Shown here piece by piece: positions 34,659-48,506 of a stretch of DNA of 64,000 nucleotides. Below the pieces are notes generated by a model that was not told where the DNA came from, did no database searches, and worked only from the letters and a program-made list of their open reading frames with translations. The DNA is taken from assembly GCA_022453515.1 (NCBI GenBank), contig JAJNNY010000005.1, forward strand, positions 620,001-684,000. The letters are read 5' to 3'. Source of the DNA: Astrocystis sublimbata (Eukaryota > Ascomycota > Sordariomycetes > Xylariales > Xylariaceae). Position numbers and translations under genes: made by a program. Within the stretch, counting starts at the first letter, position 1, and every line of letters starts with the position of its first letter.

Positions 34659-36065
34659 ATGCTATCTGGCCACGCCATTATTGCGCTCAGCGCTCTGGCG
34701 CGCACGACGCAGGCAGTTTTCGTAGCCAGCAATTCACCATGCCAAACAAATTGCGGCAATGTCCTCGATGCCACAACACCGGACCAGATCGTCTGTAAAG
34801 ACGCAGATTACGGCACAACGGCGGGAAAAGTCTACCAGTCCTGCGTTGCTTGCGAATCGAGGAGTCAATACATAACCGATGATGGCAACCGTACGGTGTC
34901 GGACTTGCAAGCCATGCTTTGTATGATCCCCAGATATGATCCATACGAAAGTGGTCTCCGAGAGCTAACGAGCAATGCGAACAGACAACATGCGATATAC
35001 GACGGCCCAGTGCTTATATCACATCGACACAGACCAATGCAGTACACAGTAGGTCTATTGATTCTTGTTTGGTATTGGATAGAGTGTTCAGCTGACGTTG
35101 GCGCCAGATTTGCTTGCATGCGTCTAACAGCCGCGCTCGAGTACGGCAATGAGTCTTCCGATGCCACATCAGTCACACCCTACGGATACTGTAGTCTCTG
35201 GAGCGACTATGACCTCGACAAGTGCACCAGCTGCTTGGGCGAGGCTGGCAAGGACTACATGCGGAATTGTATGTCTCGGTGAAAGTCACATGTGTCCCAG
35301 GTCTCAGCTAATTCATGCTTTGCAGTTGTGGAAATCTTATCAGGCGCTTGCCAGCTACAGCTTCAACCGCCGCAGATCATCCCGCTTACAGGAGACATCT
35401 TCTCACATGACATTGTCAATGTCACCAAGCCGACAAATACGGCCGTTTCGCAAGTACACAACAGTGTTGGTCCGTTGAGCACGGGCGCACTTGCCGGTGT
35501 TGTTATCGGCGGCATTGTATTTCTGTTGATCATCGCAGGCTGCGGTGTTGTGATCAACGGGAAACGGCGCAGAAAGAACTACCTGCGACGTCGCGAAGAA
35601 CAGGCGAAGAACTGGCCCGGCCCTCCCGCCGGAGCTGGCGAGACGCATGAGACGCCGCTCAGCCAGAGACCGTTGCGCGGCGGATGGGACGACACACCCG
35701 TGAGCGGCACAACCGAAGGCGCCTACCCGTACCCTCGGTACTTCTCACCTTACACGACGCAATACAACAGCCCCGTCAGTGCAGTCGATAGCCATGGGCA
35801 GATGGCGTGGCCGGTCGAGAAGGCACAAAGCATCGGCGTGGCTCTGAGTCCGGACCACGACGACGTAGTGTCGCCGTGGAGTGAAGGCAAGGGCAAGGAA
35901 AGAGCCGACGCCGGTGCAGATGGGTTCGAGCAACAGGAAGTCGTTCATGGCGGTGAGAGTTATGGTTACGCGCCTCCTCCGCCACCTGCGCTTTCTGTCG
36001 AGGCGCCTGTGCTCAGCCATCCTGGATATGGTAGGCAACGACAGACACCATCACCGCCGTACTAG
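34659..36065 (+). CDS. Cys-rich single-pass membrane protein, paralog 1
   Basis: Four exons: 34659-34920, 34985-35048, 35108-35268, 35326-36065; 409 codons, 408 residues. Signal peptide (MLSGHAIIALSALARTTQA), then an extracellular domain with many Cys (SPCQTNCG, CVACES, YGYCSLW, KCTSCLG), one membrane segment (GALAGVVIGGIVFLLIIAG), a basic stop-transfer stretch (GKRRRKNYLRRRE), and a Pro/Ser/Tyr-rich cytosolic tail. The paralog at 40810-42460 shares the architecture, the Cys spacing and two intron positions. Similar proteins in related fungi are often annotated, doubtfully, as LPXTG-domain proteins. Likely a surface sensor or adhesion protein; the function is unknown. Confidence 0.8.
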
Positions 36066-36837
36066 TATGGCTCAAGTGGAAGGGTACCTCTTGTGAGGAT
36101 TGGGAGAATGGAAGGAGGTTGGTGGACGGAGGTAACTTGTGTGTTTTACTGTGCATATATATATCCCTTGAGCTTGGAGTTTGGGCGTTTGGTACTGTTT
36201 TCATGCTTTAGTCTATGCGACCACAATATATCAACCATATTACAGGTGAATGCGGGCGGGCTGAGTCCCCGAAACTTGGCGATGTTTTTGTATTTGATAT
36301 CTGAGTCTTGTTTCAACTGTTAGATTAATACGAAGGGAAAACTCTGTGATTGAATAGCAGTCTACCGAGCTGAAATACTGAGCAAAACATGAATTGAATG
36401 CACTGCATCTTTGAAGACGTATCCAACCTTACTCTGCGACAATGCTCGCTTCGAGCCATAGCTAGCATGCCGGTAGGTACCTAGGCGAGCTAGGCATGCT
36501 AGAAGGCAGGTGTAGGTAGATTACATAACTGGTGTGGCGCAGAGTGGGGACTGGGACGAGAGAGCTCTACCTACAGTGGGTAGTGCCACAGCAAGCTTGA
36601 GAGAAATGCGGGTCAGTGTGGCTGGAGCTCTATCGCAAGCGTGCCCCACATGCGCTCTGTAGTGGCAGAAATTTTTGGAGCTCTGGGATTTTTTTCCTGG
36701 CCGATTGCTTGTATCTCGACAGTCTCGACAAGTGAAATTCTGCCTTTGCGTATTTCTACAGTAACGTCACGACTCCCAAAGACCGCCATCACCAATAGAG
36801 CTGCCTCTCTTTCCCATAGATATATCGGCGTTGGACA
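36066..36837. other. Intergenic; CBF5 upstream region
   Basis: Contains GTAGGTACCTAGG-like motifs near 36473-36530 that recur across the window, and the promoter of CBF5. No gene supported. Confidence 0.5.
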
Positions 36838-38878
<2,041 letters not shown>

Positions 38879-40809
38879 GGTCGAATGATGGGGTTATTCC
38901 TGTTTTACCACGAAGAACATCGGGTGATACCGTACTCGCTAACATTTAGCGAGTCTTTGTTGCATCTTGATGTCTATGGCGTTATACTGTACAGTTTATT
39001 ATAGGAGTGGAAAACGGCGTTTTGGGAATTTTGTTATCATCGCGTGGAATAACCATGTCTGCAAACGGCTGTCAATCGCGTTACGCCCTAGACTGAGTAT
39101 CTATTTAGTTGGACGAGCTGTTCAATAGAACATAATGTCGATATAACTTTCCGCGAGGTCACTACACTACTCTAGTATATGCTACATTATGATAAATACG
39201 TGACTGGGTGAAGCCCGACGTAGCCCTCAATTAACTATTTACTTACCTGGTAGTCAATCATGTTCAACCAACCTTACAGCTCCCATCGATACTACCATGT
39301 GCCCTCACAAACAAAGTTGATCACGTCACGGCATTTTCCCTCCTCTGCCACGAAAACCTTGGACCTGGGACATCTCCTACGGCCTAGTTGAGTTGGTTAC
39401 TGTTCCTGACATTGAATCGACTACAGTCTCTATCTAGCTCCTATTGATCGTGGAACTGATAGTTGTGCCGAAATAGGTAGACCGGTAGCGCCAAACTTAC
39501 GATATCTGAACGAATTAAGCACGACGCACAGGGAGAGCGCTGGCTGCAGTTTCTCAAATAGGCAAACAGCAAGTCACCAGAGGTGCAAAATGTAAGCGAT
39601 CCCGAGTTTCTGGGAATGTAGGCATGTAAAGCGCGCGAACCTCTTTCGTGTAAGGTACTCAAGCTCCGTAATACGCTAGAAAGCGGCTTGGCAGAACCCA
39701 GTGAGCACTGGGCAGCAATCACCAATTAAGCGCCAGTTGGATGTCGAGCCCATTTCATGCAGGGCGCATCTGCATATGCACGCCCGCCATCACGGTGACA
39801 TCCATCGTCGATGTCGCCATGTGCTTCAATGCAGAGTGGTCTTTGCACTTGGGACCACACCTCGTTCGAGCTTACGCCACACATCTCATGTTGCAAATTG
39901 AGGGTCTGCATCGGCATATGTGTTTTCTTTCCAACTGGTTTATTTTCACGCCTGATCCTAGGAATTGAGTCACTGCCACAGTCAGTGTCTGTCTTGGTGT
40001 GCCGAGTGCACTAATTCTATAGTATATGCGTACACACACACTATAGAAGTGATGGTATGCCCCTAATCTGTCTCGCTCGACCAATATCATTGAGCTTCCC
40101 GAAGTACAGTAAGTAGTCTGGAGGCTAACGGACCCGGACCGGTGACGAAGGATCCAGGCACGCCAGGAACAGCCGTTCTGTGAACAGGGGGATGCTCATC
40201 ACGGTCTGCCAGTGGCCCTCTTTACCGCCTGTGACCTGCATGGGCGGCCCACAAGATGAGCTTCGTTTCCCACCTCGACAAATCACGGCCCGTCCCCTGC
40301 GAACTCGTCCGCGCAAACCGTTCGTTGGGTTGTGACATCTCACCTCTACCTTCTTGCTAATCCCTAAACAGATGCGCTTAATAGAGGGAACGTTGAAACT
40401 ACTGGGCACACTACATAGTATCCCAATCATATCGACCTTTGCTATAAGTCATGAGGGTCCATGCCATGTTACTTCCTATCTCGGGAGGGTGTGCATCCCA
40501 TTGCGTATAGGTATGCCTTGAGGGAAGTTTGGTGGGTTATGTATGGATCATATATGACTGGGCTGCCTCCTCAACATCTTCTGCCTCGCACATTCTGGGT
40601 TTGTTCGTGTTTCGGTTCACTGGAGGATCTTGTCATTCATTCACTCACTAGATTTCTATCGAATACGCTCAGTTCCAGCTGGCTGGATTGTCGTCGTTAC
40701 TAATATAATTAATTTAATACTTGCATCCCCTCACTCATTCCGATACCCCGCCCCGCCAGCACAATACTTGATACGCGCTCTCAAACCAGAGCAGACGAAT
40801 CGAATCATA
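38879..40809. other. Long intergenic region, nothing recognised
   Basis: About 1.9 kb between CBF5 and the second membrane-protein paralog. Short open frames lack motifs. The last 150 bp are AT-rich (TAATATAATTAATTTAATAC at 40700) and probably promoter. Confidence 0.5.
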
Positions 40810-42460
40810 ATGCAGCTCTTCCAGTGCATATATATCTCAGGGGTTTTGATTTCACAAGTGGTCGCACTACAAGTCACGCCAAACTCCCCTTGTGCTTCGT
40901 TCTGCATTGACTATGAAGACGGCGATGTCTCAAACCCTAATTCCTCAACCACAAAAAACAAAGACATAACATGCTACAACTCAAAATACACAACCTCGCT
41001 AGCCGGCCAGAAGTTCCAGAGATGCATTACTTGCTTACAAGATAGCACATATTCTCAAGGAAGCGAAAATGACCAGCTTTGGTTTTTATGTAAGATGGAC
41101 TTACCAAACACCATGCTCACGTACTCTAACATCTGTTCAGACAATCTCAGATATGCCTTTGATAATTGCATTTTCGGCTTTCCGAATGCCGTAGGCATCT
41201 CATCTTCTCCTTGCTCTACGTCAACCGCTTGCGGAGCTTTGGAGGCGGCTTTGACGGGTGACGACCTCAGCTCAAAGCATCCGGATTATTCATATTGTGA
41301 TGTCGATGGGGGCGTCATGACAAGCGATTCGGTTGCAAAGTGCATGTCGTGCGTAGGAGCTTCCGATGACCAAGGCTTTTTGGTCAATTGTAAGTTCCAA
41401 ATATTTTGGGAATCCTTTCGATCTCTGCTAACGTTACCCAGACCTAGTTGCATTGGAAGCGGGCTGTAATCAACGGCCAGCCGAGGGGCAGACCGTAGCT
41501 CTCAGCGACACAGTCTTCTCTACAACAGTCATCAACGCTCTTGACTCTCCTTCAAAGACAGAGGATGACCAACCTGTCATCCCAACCACTGCAATTATCG
41601 GAATTGCCGTCGGTGCTGCTGTGGTAATTCTGATAATTGCGGCCTTCTTCTTCATCCGCCATCGAAAGCGACGAAATCGGCGTCTCCTTGCCGAAGATGG
41701 CGTTTCCAGAAGCAGTCCCCCACGAGGCCATCGTCGCGCATCCTCGCTTTCATTCCGCTGCCAAGCTCGCTTGACACCGCGCACTCCTGCCTTCCCCAAG
41801 GAACCCGACCTAGTGGTTGAGGACGAAAAACAAAGCTACGACAATCCCCAACTCGCACTAAGATCTCATCCCATCACTTCCGAGTCCTCGGTGTACGGAT
41901 TGTTACCGGCTACTCAGCGCGCACAGCCCCTTACCCCATCCTTCACTCGTCCCAGGGTAGCCCCTCAGCCTCTGAAGAACATCTACACAACGGCACCCAC
42001 CGTGCCAGACAACGTCCATTATTCCACCTCGCCACGGGCGTCGCGATTCTCCCCACACGAAGAGACGCCAACTAGTACGACAAGCACAAGAAGCACAGCC
42101 CAACTTCTGCCACTACGGCCTTACAATCCAGCTGAGTATGGTGTCTCCTCACCACACATCGGCAGTCCTGCCGAGGGACCATACACGAGCCCCATCTCCG
42201 GCTCGACCACAAGTCCTTTGATGGGCCGCATGTGGGAAAAGCAAAGCTATGAGGCCATGTCGCCGGTGTGGGAGTTGCCCCAGCGTGAGACTGTGGCCAA
42301 CACGCGGCCAAAGGCGATGGGACCGCTGGAGCGGATCGGTGTTCCCCTGAGCCCGGGGAGGAAAAGAAACAGCAATACCGGGAGTCCGGTTGAGTCAATG
42401 GAGATAAATATAAGTTTCCCAGGCCCTCCGAGTCCAGGGTCACGTTGGGGAAGGAGGTGA
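40810..42460 (+). CDS. Cys-rich single-pass membrane protein, paralog 2
   Basis: Three exons: 40810-41089, 41141-41389, 41442-42460 (an acceptor two codons later at 41448 is also in frame); 516 codons, 515 residues. Signal peptide (MQLFQCIYISGVLISQVVA), Cys-rich ectodomain (SPCASFCIDY, RCITCLQD, CGALEAAL, KCMSCVGA), one membrane helix (AIIGIAVGAAVVILIIAAFFF), a basic anchor (RHRKRRNRR) and a long Ser/Pro/Thr-rich cytosolic tail. Intron 1 and the intron before the juxtamembrane part match paralog 1 in position and phase; paralog 1's middle intron is absent here. The two flank CBF5 in the same orientation. Confidence 0.82.
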
Positions 42461-42583
42461 TGTTGAAGTTTGAGAAAGATACCCAATATTTGAAATGTAT
42501 ATAGCTTAATGATACCAATGTTTCCAAGAACGATTTGCTCTTGCATACATCCCTGATAATGCACACGTGCTTCTGACCGTATT

Positions 42584-43870
42584 TTAGACCGAAACAATCG
42601 ATCGCACAGACTCATACGCAGGCCCGTCATCCCCAAACATGTTCCGCAAATCCGCGATAATAACATCCGGCCTCTCCCACGCAGCGAAGTGCCCGCCCCT
42701 CTCATGATCCGACTCATACACCAGCGGTCCCAGAGTGCGATTCCACAGCTTCGGTAGCACGAGCACGTCGTTCCGAAACCTCGCGACACCAAACGGCACA
42801 TCGGTGTACTCGGCAGCGGCATCGAACGCGGCCGGCGCGCCGTGCTCCATGGCATAGTACACGTTTCCCGGGGCCTCGGGGCCGGCCGTCGAGAAGTAGT
42901 ACACGCTCACCCACGTCAGGATCTCCTCGTCAGTCCACGGGTATGCGTCCGTCCAGGCGCGCAGCTTCTCGTAGATCCACGCGAGCAGGCCTACGGGACT
43001 GTCGCGCAGGGAATAGCCGAGTGTCAGGGGGCGCGTCGTCATGATCTTGAAGTACCCCATGCCGTCTGTCGCGTACTCACCAGCGCGCGCCAGGGAGGCG
43101 TTGTCGGCGTCTGTGAGGGCCGTCTTCTCGCACTCTGCGGCGAGGTCGGGGTGGGGTTCTGGGTTGGGCGCCTTTGGCGCGGGCGTGTTGGTGTGGTAGG
43201 CCTTGCATCGGGATGGGCCGTATTTCTTGGCCATGAACTTGGTGATGATGTGGCCTACGTCGCCGCCTTGGACGACGTATTCATTGTATCCAAGAGCGGA
43301 CATGAGCTTGTCGTAAGCTTCCGCATGTTGCTCAAACGAGAAGTCTTTCTGCATATATTGTTAGCAGCTTGTATATCATCGACCTCAAGGGAACAGATGA
43401 GCAATTACACCGCCGCTAGGGGACGAGAACCCAAAGTCGATCAAGCTTGGGACAACTACATGGAAATTGCGACTTCCAGGTGTACCATCTCCCCTCGCTA
43501 AGTCATCAACAATTTTCGTTCCCTCAAGGAAGCTTCCTGGCCAGCCATGGAGGAACAGCAAGGGGACGCTTTGCGGTGCGGTACTGCGCTTATGGATATG
43601 GTGGATGTCATATGTGCCGAACCCATCAATGTTAACAGAGGCAATGAAGTGCGGGAACTGATTGAGACGCGCCTCGACCTTCCGCCAGTCGTAAGTGGTG
43701 CCCCATATGCTGACAAGACGGTTGATCTCAGATACCTGGGGACCGCGACTTGGCGAGTCGTCTCCATCGTTCGTGTCCTCGTTGGGAAGATCACGCAAGG
43801 CGAGCTTTTGGCGTAATCGCTCAATCTTGGCATCGTCTACGTTGATTTGATAGGGTCTTATGGCCGCCAT
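42584..43870 (-). CDS. Epoxide hydrolase (alpha/beta hydrolase, EHN type)
   Basis: Exon 1 43870-43409, intron 43408-43349 (GTAATT donor, GCTAAC branch, GCAG acceptor), exon 2 43348-42584; 409 codons, 408 residues. An N-terminal EHN domain (PYQINVDDAKIERLRQKLA, WRKVEARLNQFPHF) precedes the hydrolase core. The oxyanion motif is LLFLHGWPGSF, the nucleophile Asp184 is in VVQGGDVGH, the cap Tyr region is VYYFSTAGPEAP, and the catalytic His is near 374 in GGHFAAWERP. It would open epoxides to diols, in detoxification or secondary metabolism. QGGDVG instead of the usual QGGDWG is a small variation. Soluble, no signal peptide. Confidence 0.92.
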
Positions 43871-44356
43871 TTTGTATTAGAGTGTGATAATAGCTTCTCT
43901 CTATTGCTCTGGGTCTCTATAGGAGTTTTCTGGCACCCATCGGAATTGCTGTAGCTTTAAGTACTTCATCTTCAAGTTGCCTGATGCTCAACTTGCTGCC
44001 GTCGTAGCAAAGGCATGAAATAGCTGTAGTATATCGACTTACGCTGCAACCAATGGTGAACTGCAGATTCGATGAGCGAAAGGACAATGCCTACATGTAG
44101 GAAGAAGGAATGGTTTGGGTTTAATCCCTGGCGATATGTGCATTAGGATCTTCAAGTTACGCTCGCGCCAATCAGATCACGCACGCAACATGTGCGTCCG
44201 CACCGGTTGTCCCGGCACCCCATTTAAACCATCTTCAACTGGCGAGAAAGTACGAGATGATTTGATGAGCGGCTTCATGCCGCACGACCGAGATGCGTAA
44301 ATGAGCCTTTTTTTCCTTCCCTCGCTGTCTCTCTCGTCACTGATCGGGACCGAATA
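43871..44356. other. Divergent promoter region, epoxide hydrolase / Zn2Cys6 factor
   Basis: 486 bp between two divergently read genes. No other feature seen. Co-regulation is possible but not shown by sequence. Confidence 0.45.
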
Positions 44357-45258
44357 ATGTCTTTGAAGCTGCCTCGATCCCGCATAGGTGCTAGGGGCGC
44401 CCAGAAAGTGAAGACTGGGTGTCTGACGTGCAAGTATGCTACTACCTTCGAATCGCGGCACACGTATGAGCTGAACTAAGTGGCTTGAATAGGATCCGAC
44501 ATAAGAAATGCGACGAAACTCGTCCGGCCTGCTTGCGCTGCAGCAGCACCGGGCGGCAGTGCGATTTCTTATTCCCGGCACGTCGTCCGCGCATCTCTGC
44601 GGTTGAAGGTGAAGCTCAGAATGATCCGTTATCTGCTGTGTCTACAGCAGCGGTGTCATTCCGACTGCCCATGAGCAGCTCAAGTTCGGCGTCTGATTTC
44701 GAACATGTCCAATTCGAGTTTTACCGGTTGGTCTGCGCCCCGGAGTACGGAGTGTTGTTCGAGACCCCGTCGTGGGAGTCACTCGTGCTTCGCTTCTCCA
44801 TCAGCGAGCCTTGTATCTATCATGCTGCGCTTGCTATTGGCAGCTTAATGTGGAATCAATACTCTCCCAGATCTCAATGGCATGACCCAGCAACTCGCAC
44901 CGTGTCGGCTACGGCGTATTCCACCATCCACTATAACCGAGCTATACGTTATTTGAACACAAAGCTCAGCAGCGAACCGGCCCCAGACAAAGCTCTGACC
45001 CAGCTTACGATCTTGAGTGCGATTCTCTTCATCCAAATTGAGTTTCTTCAAGGTCAGGTCATAACTTCTCAGACAAGTTACTTCACGGCACATTTGCATG
45101 GTGCGACTTCTCTGATGTTGGGTCTCAGAAACCAGCTCGGGGAGCAGATAGATTCGGACAGTGAGTGTCTCGAAATAGGCGTACTTTGTCTTGGATTACA
45201 AGCGCAGCAGATTAGTCAGATCATGGTCCAAAATGCAGAACGACAACAAACAATATAG
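44357..45258 (+). CDS. Zn2Cys6 transcription factor, probably C-terminally shortened
   Basis: Exon 1 44357-44433, intron 44434-44492 (GTATGC...AATAG), exon 2 44493-45258; 281 codons, 280 residues. The binuclear cluster is formed across the intron: CLTCKIRHKKCDETRPAC then LRCSSTGRQC, giving CX2CX6CX6CX2CX6C. A helical middle part (FEFYRLVCAPEYGVLFETPSW, FTAHLHGATSLMLGLRNQLG) resembles the fungal TF regulatory domain. Family members usually run well past 400 residues, so the stop at 45256-45258 after QNAERQQTI suggests loss of the C-terminus. It lies between an epoxide hydrolase and a dioxygenase gene and may regulate one of them. Confidence 0.78.
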
Positions 45259-45275
45259 AGAGGCGCCAGGTGATC

Positions 45276-45722
45276 TCAATTTGTGTCCTTGAATGGAAGA
45301 TACAGAGAGGGGGGGTTATTCTCCAACGGCGAAGAGGTTGACGAAGGCTGCTGCAAAGATTTGAATCGGCGAAACGATACCAAAGGAGGGACACAGCTGT
45401 TCGCGCGAAGCTGCTGTCCTCCAGGACTCCTGCGTCTCGGCTTCCCATAGCTGAGTGTGCATGTTGAAAGGCAAGAAGCATGGACTTTGTGCATGTCCAT
45501 GCTCGAGCAAGATGTTTCAATGGTATAAATCAACAGTGTACGCCGGACGCTTTCAGCAAACGTGTAGGCTTGCCAGGGTTCAGCGAGCTTGAACGTTACG
45601 TCGTCGGCACCTCTACCTAAAGTTATTGTATGGGGGACCATATCGCCCCGAGTGTCACGCTCCGGGCCAATCAATAAATGTGCAAAATTCGAACAGCCTG
45701 ACGCAGCCGGTGAATTCAACAT
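45276..45722 (-). pseudogene. Relic of another Zn2Cys6 factor, C-terminal part
   Basis: The minus strand reads LGRGADDVTFKLAEPWQAYTFAESVRRTLLIY, then after a one-base shift near 45505 EHGHAQSPCFLPFNMHTQLWEAETQESWRTA. The blocks W..Y.FAES.RRT and LWEAET..SWRTA are typical of the C-terminal region of fungal C6 regulators. No DNA-binding domain is nearby on this strand, so this is a fragment. It starts only 18 bp after the shortened plus-strand factor, tail to tail. Confidence 0.6.
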
Positions 45723-46268
45723 ATGAACTTGTGCGTGTTCCTCGCTGGGTGTGAAGCTTGATCTGACAACGTGGGATAGGAATGTTTTCGACTGCTGACC
45801 CTAAAAGCCTACCTACCTAACTTTACTTTACCTAGAGTGGGAAGCACCCTCATAACAGAAGTTGAACAACGTGGTTTAGGTGACGTGGATTTACGGAATA
45901 ATTGCTACCGCATTGCAAATATCGTGTCGGGAAGCCTTGCAGGCTATCACTGATCTTTTGCTCAGAACTTGCGTGGCCCAACATCAGAATGACTTGAAGA
46001 CGAAGTGGCTCATGAAAATGTAGAGTGGATATAAGAATCGTCTTCGTTAAGAATACTGCACGCACGAAGACAAGAGTATTTCGTCCAAAAGAGGCCTAGT
46101 CTCCGCAAAGATATTAAACACAGGTAGGCCCTTTTCTACAGCTATTATTCACATGTCTTTTATTCTTTTTTTTCTCTTTTGAATCAATCTTATTAATGGC
46201 CATAAATAGAAGGAGTGTAACCGAACTTGCAAATCATTCAAATTCCACTATGCTCTGTTCGAACAGTT
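45723..46268. other. Intergenic with CTACCTACC motif
   Basis: Includes CCTACCTACCTAAC at about 45811 and an AT-rich stretch at 46140-46200 that may serve as the 3' region of the dioxygenase gene. Confidence 0.45.
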
Positions 46269-47566
46269 TCAAATAGGTCCGTCAATCTGCTGCTCCAGTT
46301 CGCGCTTTTCAGAAGGGTCTAACAACCCAAGCGCTTCCCGTCGTGTCGGCGCCAAGGGATCGAAGTACGGCTTCTCGGCGAGCGACGTCACTCGAGTTCC
46401 GTGCCTGGGATGTCTGCCACCGTAGTCCCAGCTTGCATTGTGAATCGTGATTCTGATATGACATGATATGGTTAGTCATGGTCCTTCACGAAACGAGTAA
46501 CAGGCTAGGGGTTCAAGTCTTACCTGTTGTCCCACAGCACGCTCGTCCCCGGCATCCATTTCCAGCGCAGCTGGATATCGACATTCCCCTCGTATACATC
46601 GTACAGATAGTTCAGAATCACATCACTCTCGGCGCGATCCAGCCCTACAATCCGGTCCGTCATCGCGCGGTTGACCCACAGCGCCTTCCACCCCGTCGCC
46701 GGATGCACGCGGACGAGCGGGTGCGTGCGCTCGATGTGCTTTGGGCCGGCATGGGGGTCGTCCCGGTCCAGGTATGTGTGCGCCGATTGGTAGACGGCGT
46801 GTCGCCCGTCGATGATCTTGCGGAACTCGGGCGATAGCTTCTCGTACGCCGCATAGCCTGACGCCCAGAGCGTGTCGCCGCCTGTGGGGGGCACCGTGTC
46901 GTTGTGGAGGTGGGTAATGCCTGCGGGCTGGAGCTCGTGCACCAGGTCGCTGTGCCAGCGCGACGCACCACCGGGGCGGCGGAAGTTGGCCTCGCGCTCG
47001 GTGGCTTGGAGGTCGGGCCAGATCACCGTCACGCCGAGCTCGCCGGGCACCTGGGGGACTTGCGGCTGGGCTCCGGTCAGCAATGCTCACTGCTTCAGCG
47101 ATACATGGCCCTCGGAACTTACGTGAATCTCAGGCACGCCATAGTACTTGCCTAGATCTAGCTGTTGCTGAGGCGAAATGTCCTGGTTCCTGAAGAAGAC
47201 AATGCTGCGCTCGGCGATGAGAAGCGCGAGTTCGTCCTTTTGCTGGTCCGTGAGGTCCTTGAGCTGGAGGCCCTCGATTTCAGTACCGATGTGGGTTGTG
47301 ACATCTGTGACCTTGGTCGCGGCAGACAGGAGGGCCGACTTCGATTTGTCGGCTCGCGCGCCGGCGTCGTTGTGAACCCACTCCTTGTTCCGAATCTCCT
47401 GCACATCTTGAAGGTAGAGTGGGCGTGAGGGTCGGTAGGGGTACCCCTTGGATAAGTCGACGCCACTCTTCTTGAGCCGTAGGACGGTCGACTCGGGAAG
47501 TCCGAGGGAGTCCTTGATGGGTTCCGCGACGTCGACGATTCGGTCGTCAATTGGTGCAGGCGCCAT
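46269..47566 (-). CDS. TauD-family Fe(II)/2-oxoglutarate dioxygenase
   Basis: Three exons: 47566-47123, 47065-46524, 46452-46269; introns 57 and 71 bp; 390 codons, 389 residues. The iron ligands are His186 and Asp188 in RWHSDLVHE and a distal His in ITIHNASWD (about 333); Arg349 in HGTRVTS should bind 2-oxoglutarate. LIAERSIVFFRNQDIS is the typical N-terminal block. TauD/JLP1-type enzymes release sulfite from taurine or other sulfonates, but close relatives act on 2,4-D-like acids, so the substrate is not certain. It is read divergently from the Dal5-family transporter gene at 48507, which suggests uptake and oxidation of one anionic substrate. Confidence 0.9.
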
Positions 47567-48506
47567 AATTACGGACAACAAGCAGAGGCTACTCTTGAAA
47601 TATTACAAGTGTCGGAAACGGATTCTGTTGATTGTGGTAGAGTGTTATCAACATCTCATGCAAATATCAACCTCGCGAGAACCTCACTCTTATACATGCT
47701 TGCAGCTCGGCTCGTGTCAACATACTCCGGCCGCCGGCGATACCGGGACGACTTATCTCGCTGAATAATATCTTTCGCCAAGATTACTTTGAAATCCAGC
47801 TTCCAACAGAGAGTCATGCACGCTGCCTCGTGCCTCCATTGCGAAAAAGCAACTTGGAGACGCGTGCAGCAGCCGGAGCGGTGCCGGTTCTTCTGCCGGT
47901 GTGTTGCCGTTCCACTTCTCCGGCGCCGTGATTGGCCCCCGCGTGGAATTCGTGATAGAAGCGCGACATGATGCAAGAACCGAAATCCCACTTCCCCAAG
48001 GGCTGAACCACGCGTGGTGTCTTATCGCTAATGTCTGGAGTTCCATTCGGGTGTTCACGGTGAGGGGGCAGAATGACGTGATGCAGTCGAAACTGGTGTC
48101 ATCAATATAGGTGGTACTCTTATCATATTAGTTAGGGAACAAGCACGGGAAGCGTACTCCATTGTGGCCGCTAGTGTCGAGAATTGGGAGTGGTTTTCCG
48201 CACATCTTGATTGTTTGGATAGAAATGAAAGGGGTGTGCCTGGCCGTTGGCACATGATTGCAGGTCTGGAACCTGATCGTGGGCTGATCGAAAGAGATCG
48301 CAATAACGCACGCTTTGCCTCACTTTCACTAACTTGCAAACGACGCCATATCGTGGCTAGGTGATGCTATAACAGCCAATTAACGTTGTCAAGAAGAACC
48401 CTTTATTATCTTCTAGCAGTTCCTCTCTCGCTCAGGTAGAGGCATTGGAGTCAGACATCCAGTCACTTCTTCTACTCTGGCTATTGTGTATCAGCACCAA
48501 CTCAAG
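47567..48506. promoter_or_regulatory. Bidirectional promoter, TauD dioxygenase / MFS transporter
   Basis: 940 bp between divergent starts with no supported gene. It is the likely shared control region. Short open frames here lack motifs. Confidence 0.5.

Noticed and set aside
42842..43501. 219-codon plus-strand frame over the epoxide hydrolase gene
   Set aside because: It overlaps the catalytic exon and has no family signature.
46623..47090. 155-codon alternative minus-strand frame in the TauD gene
   Set aside because: Arg- and Ala-rich shadow of exon 2, which carries the iron-binding residues in the other frame.
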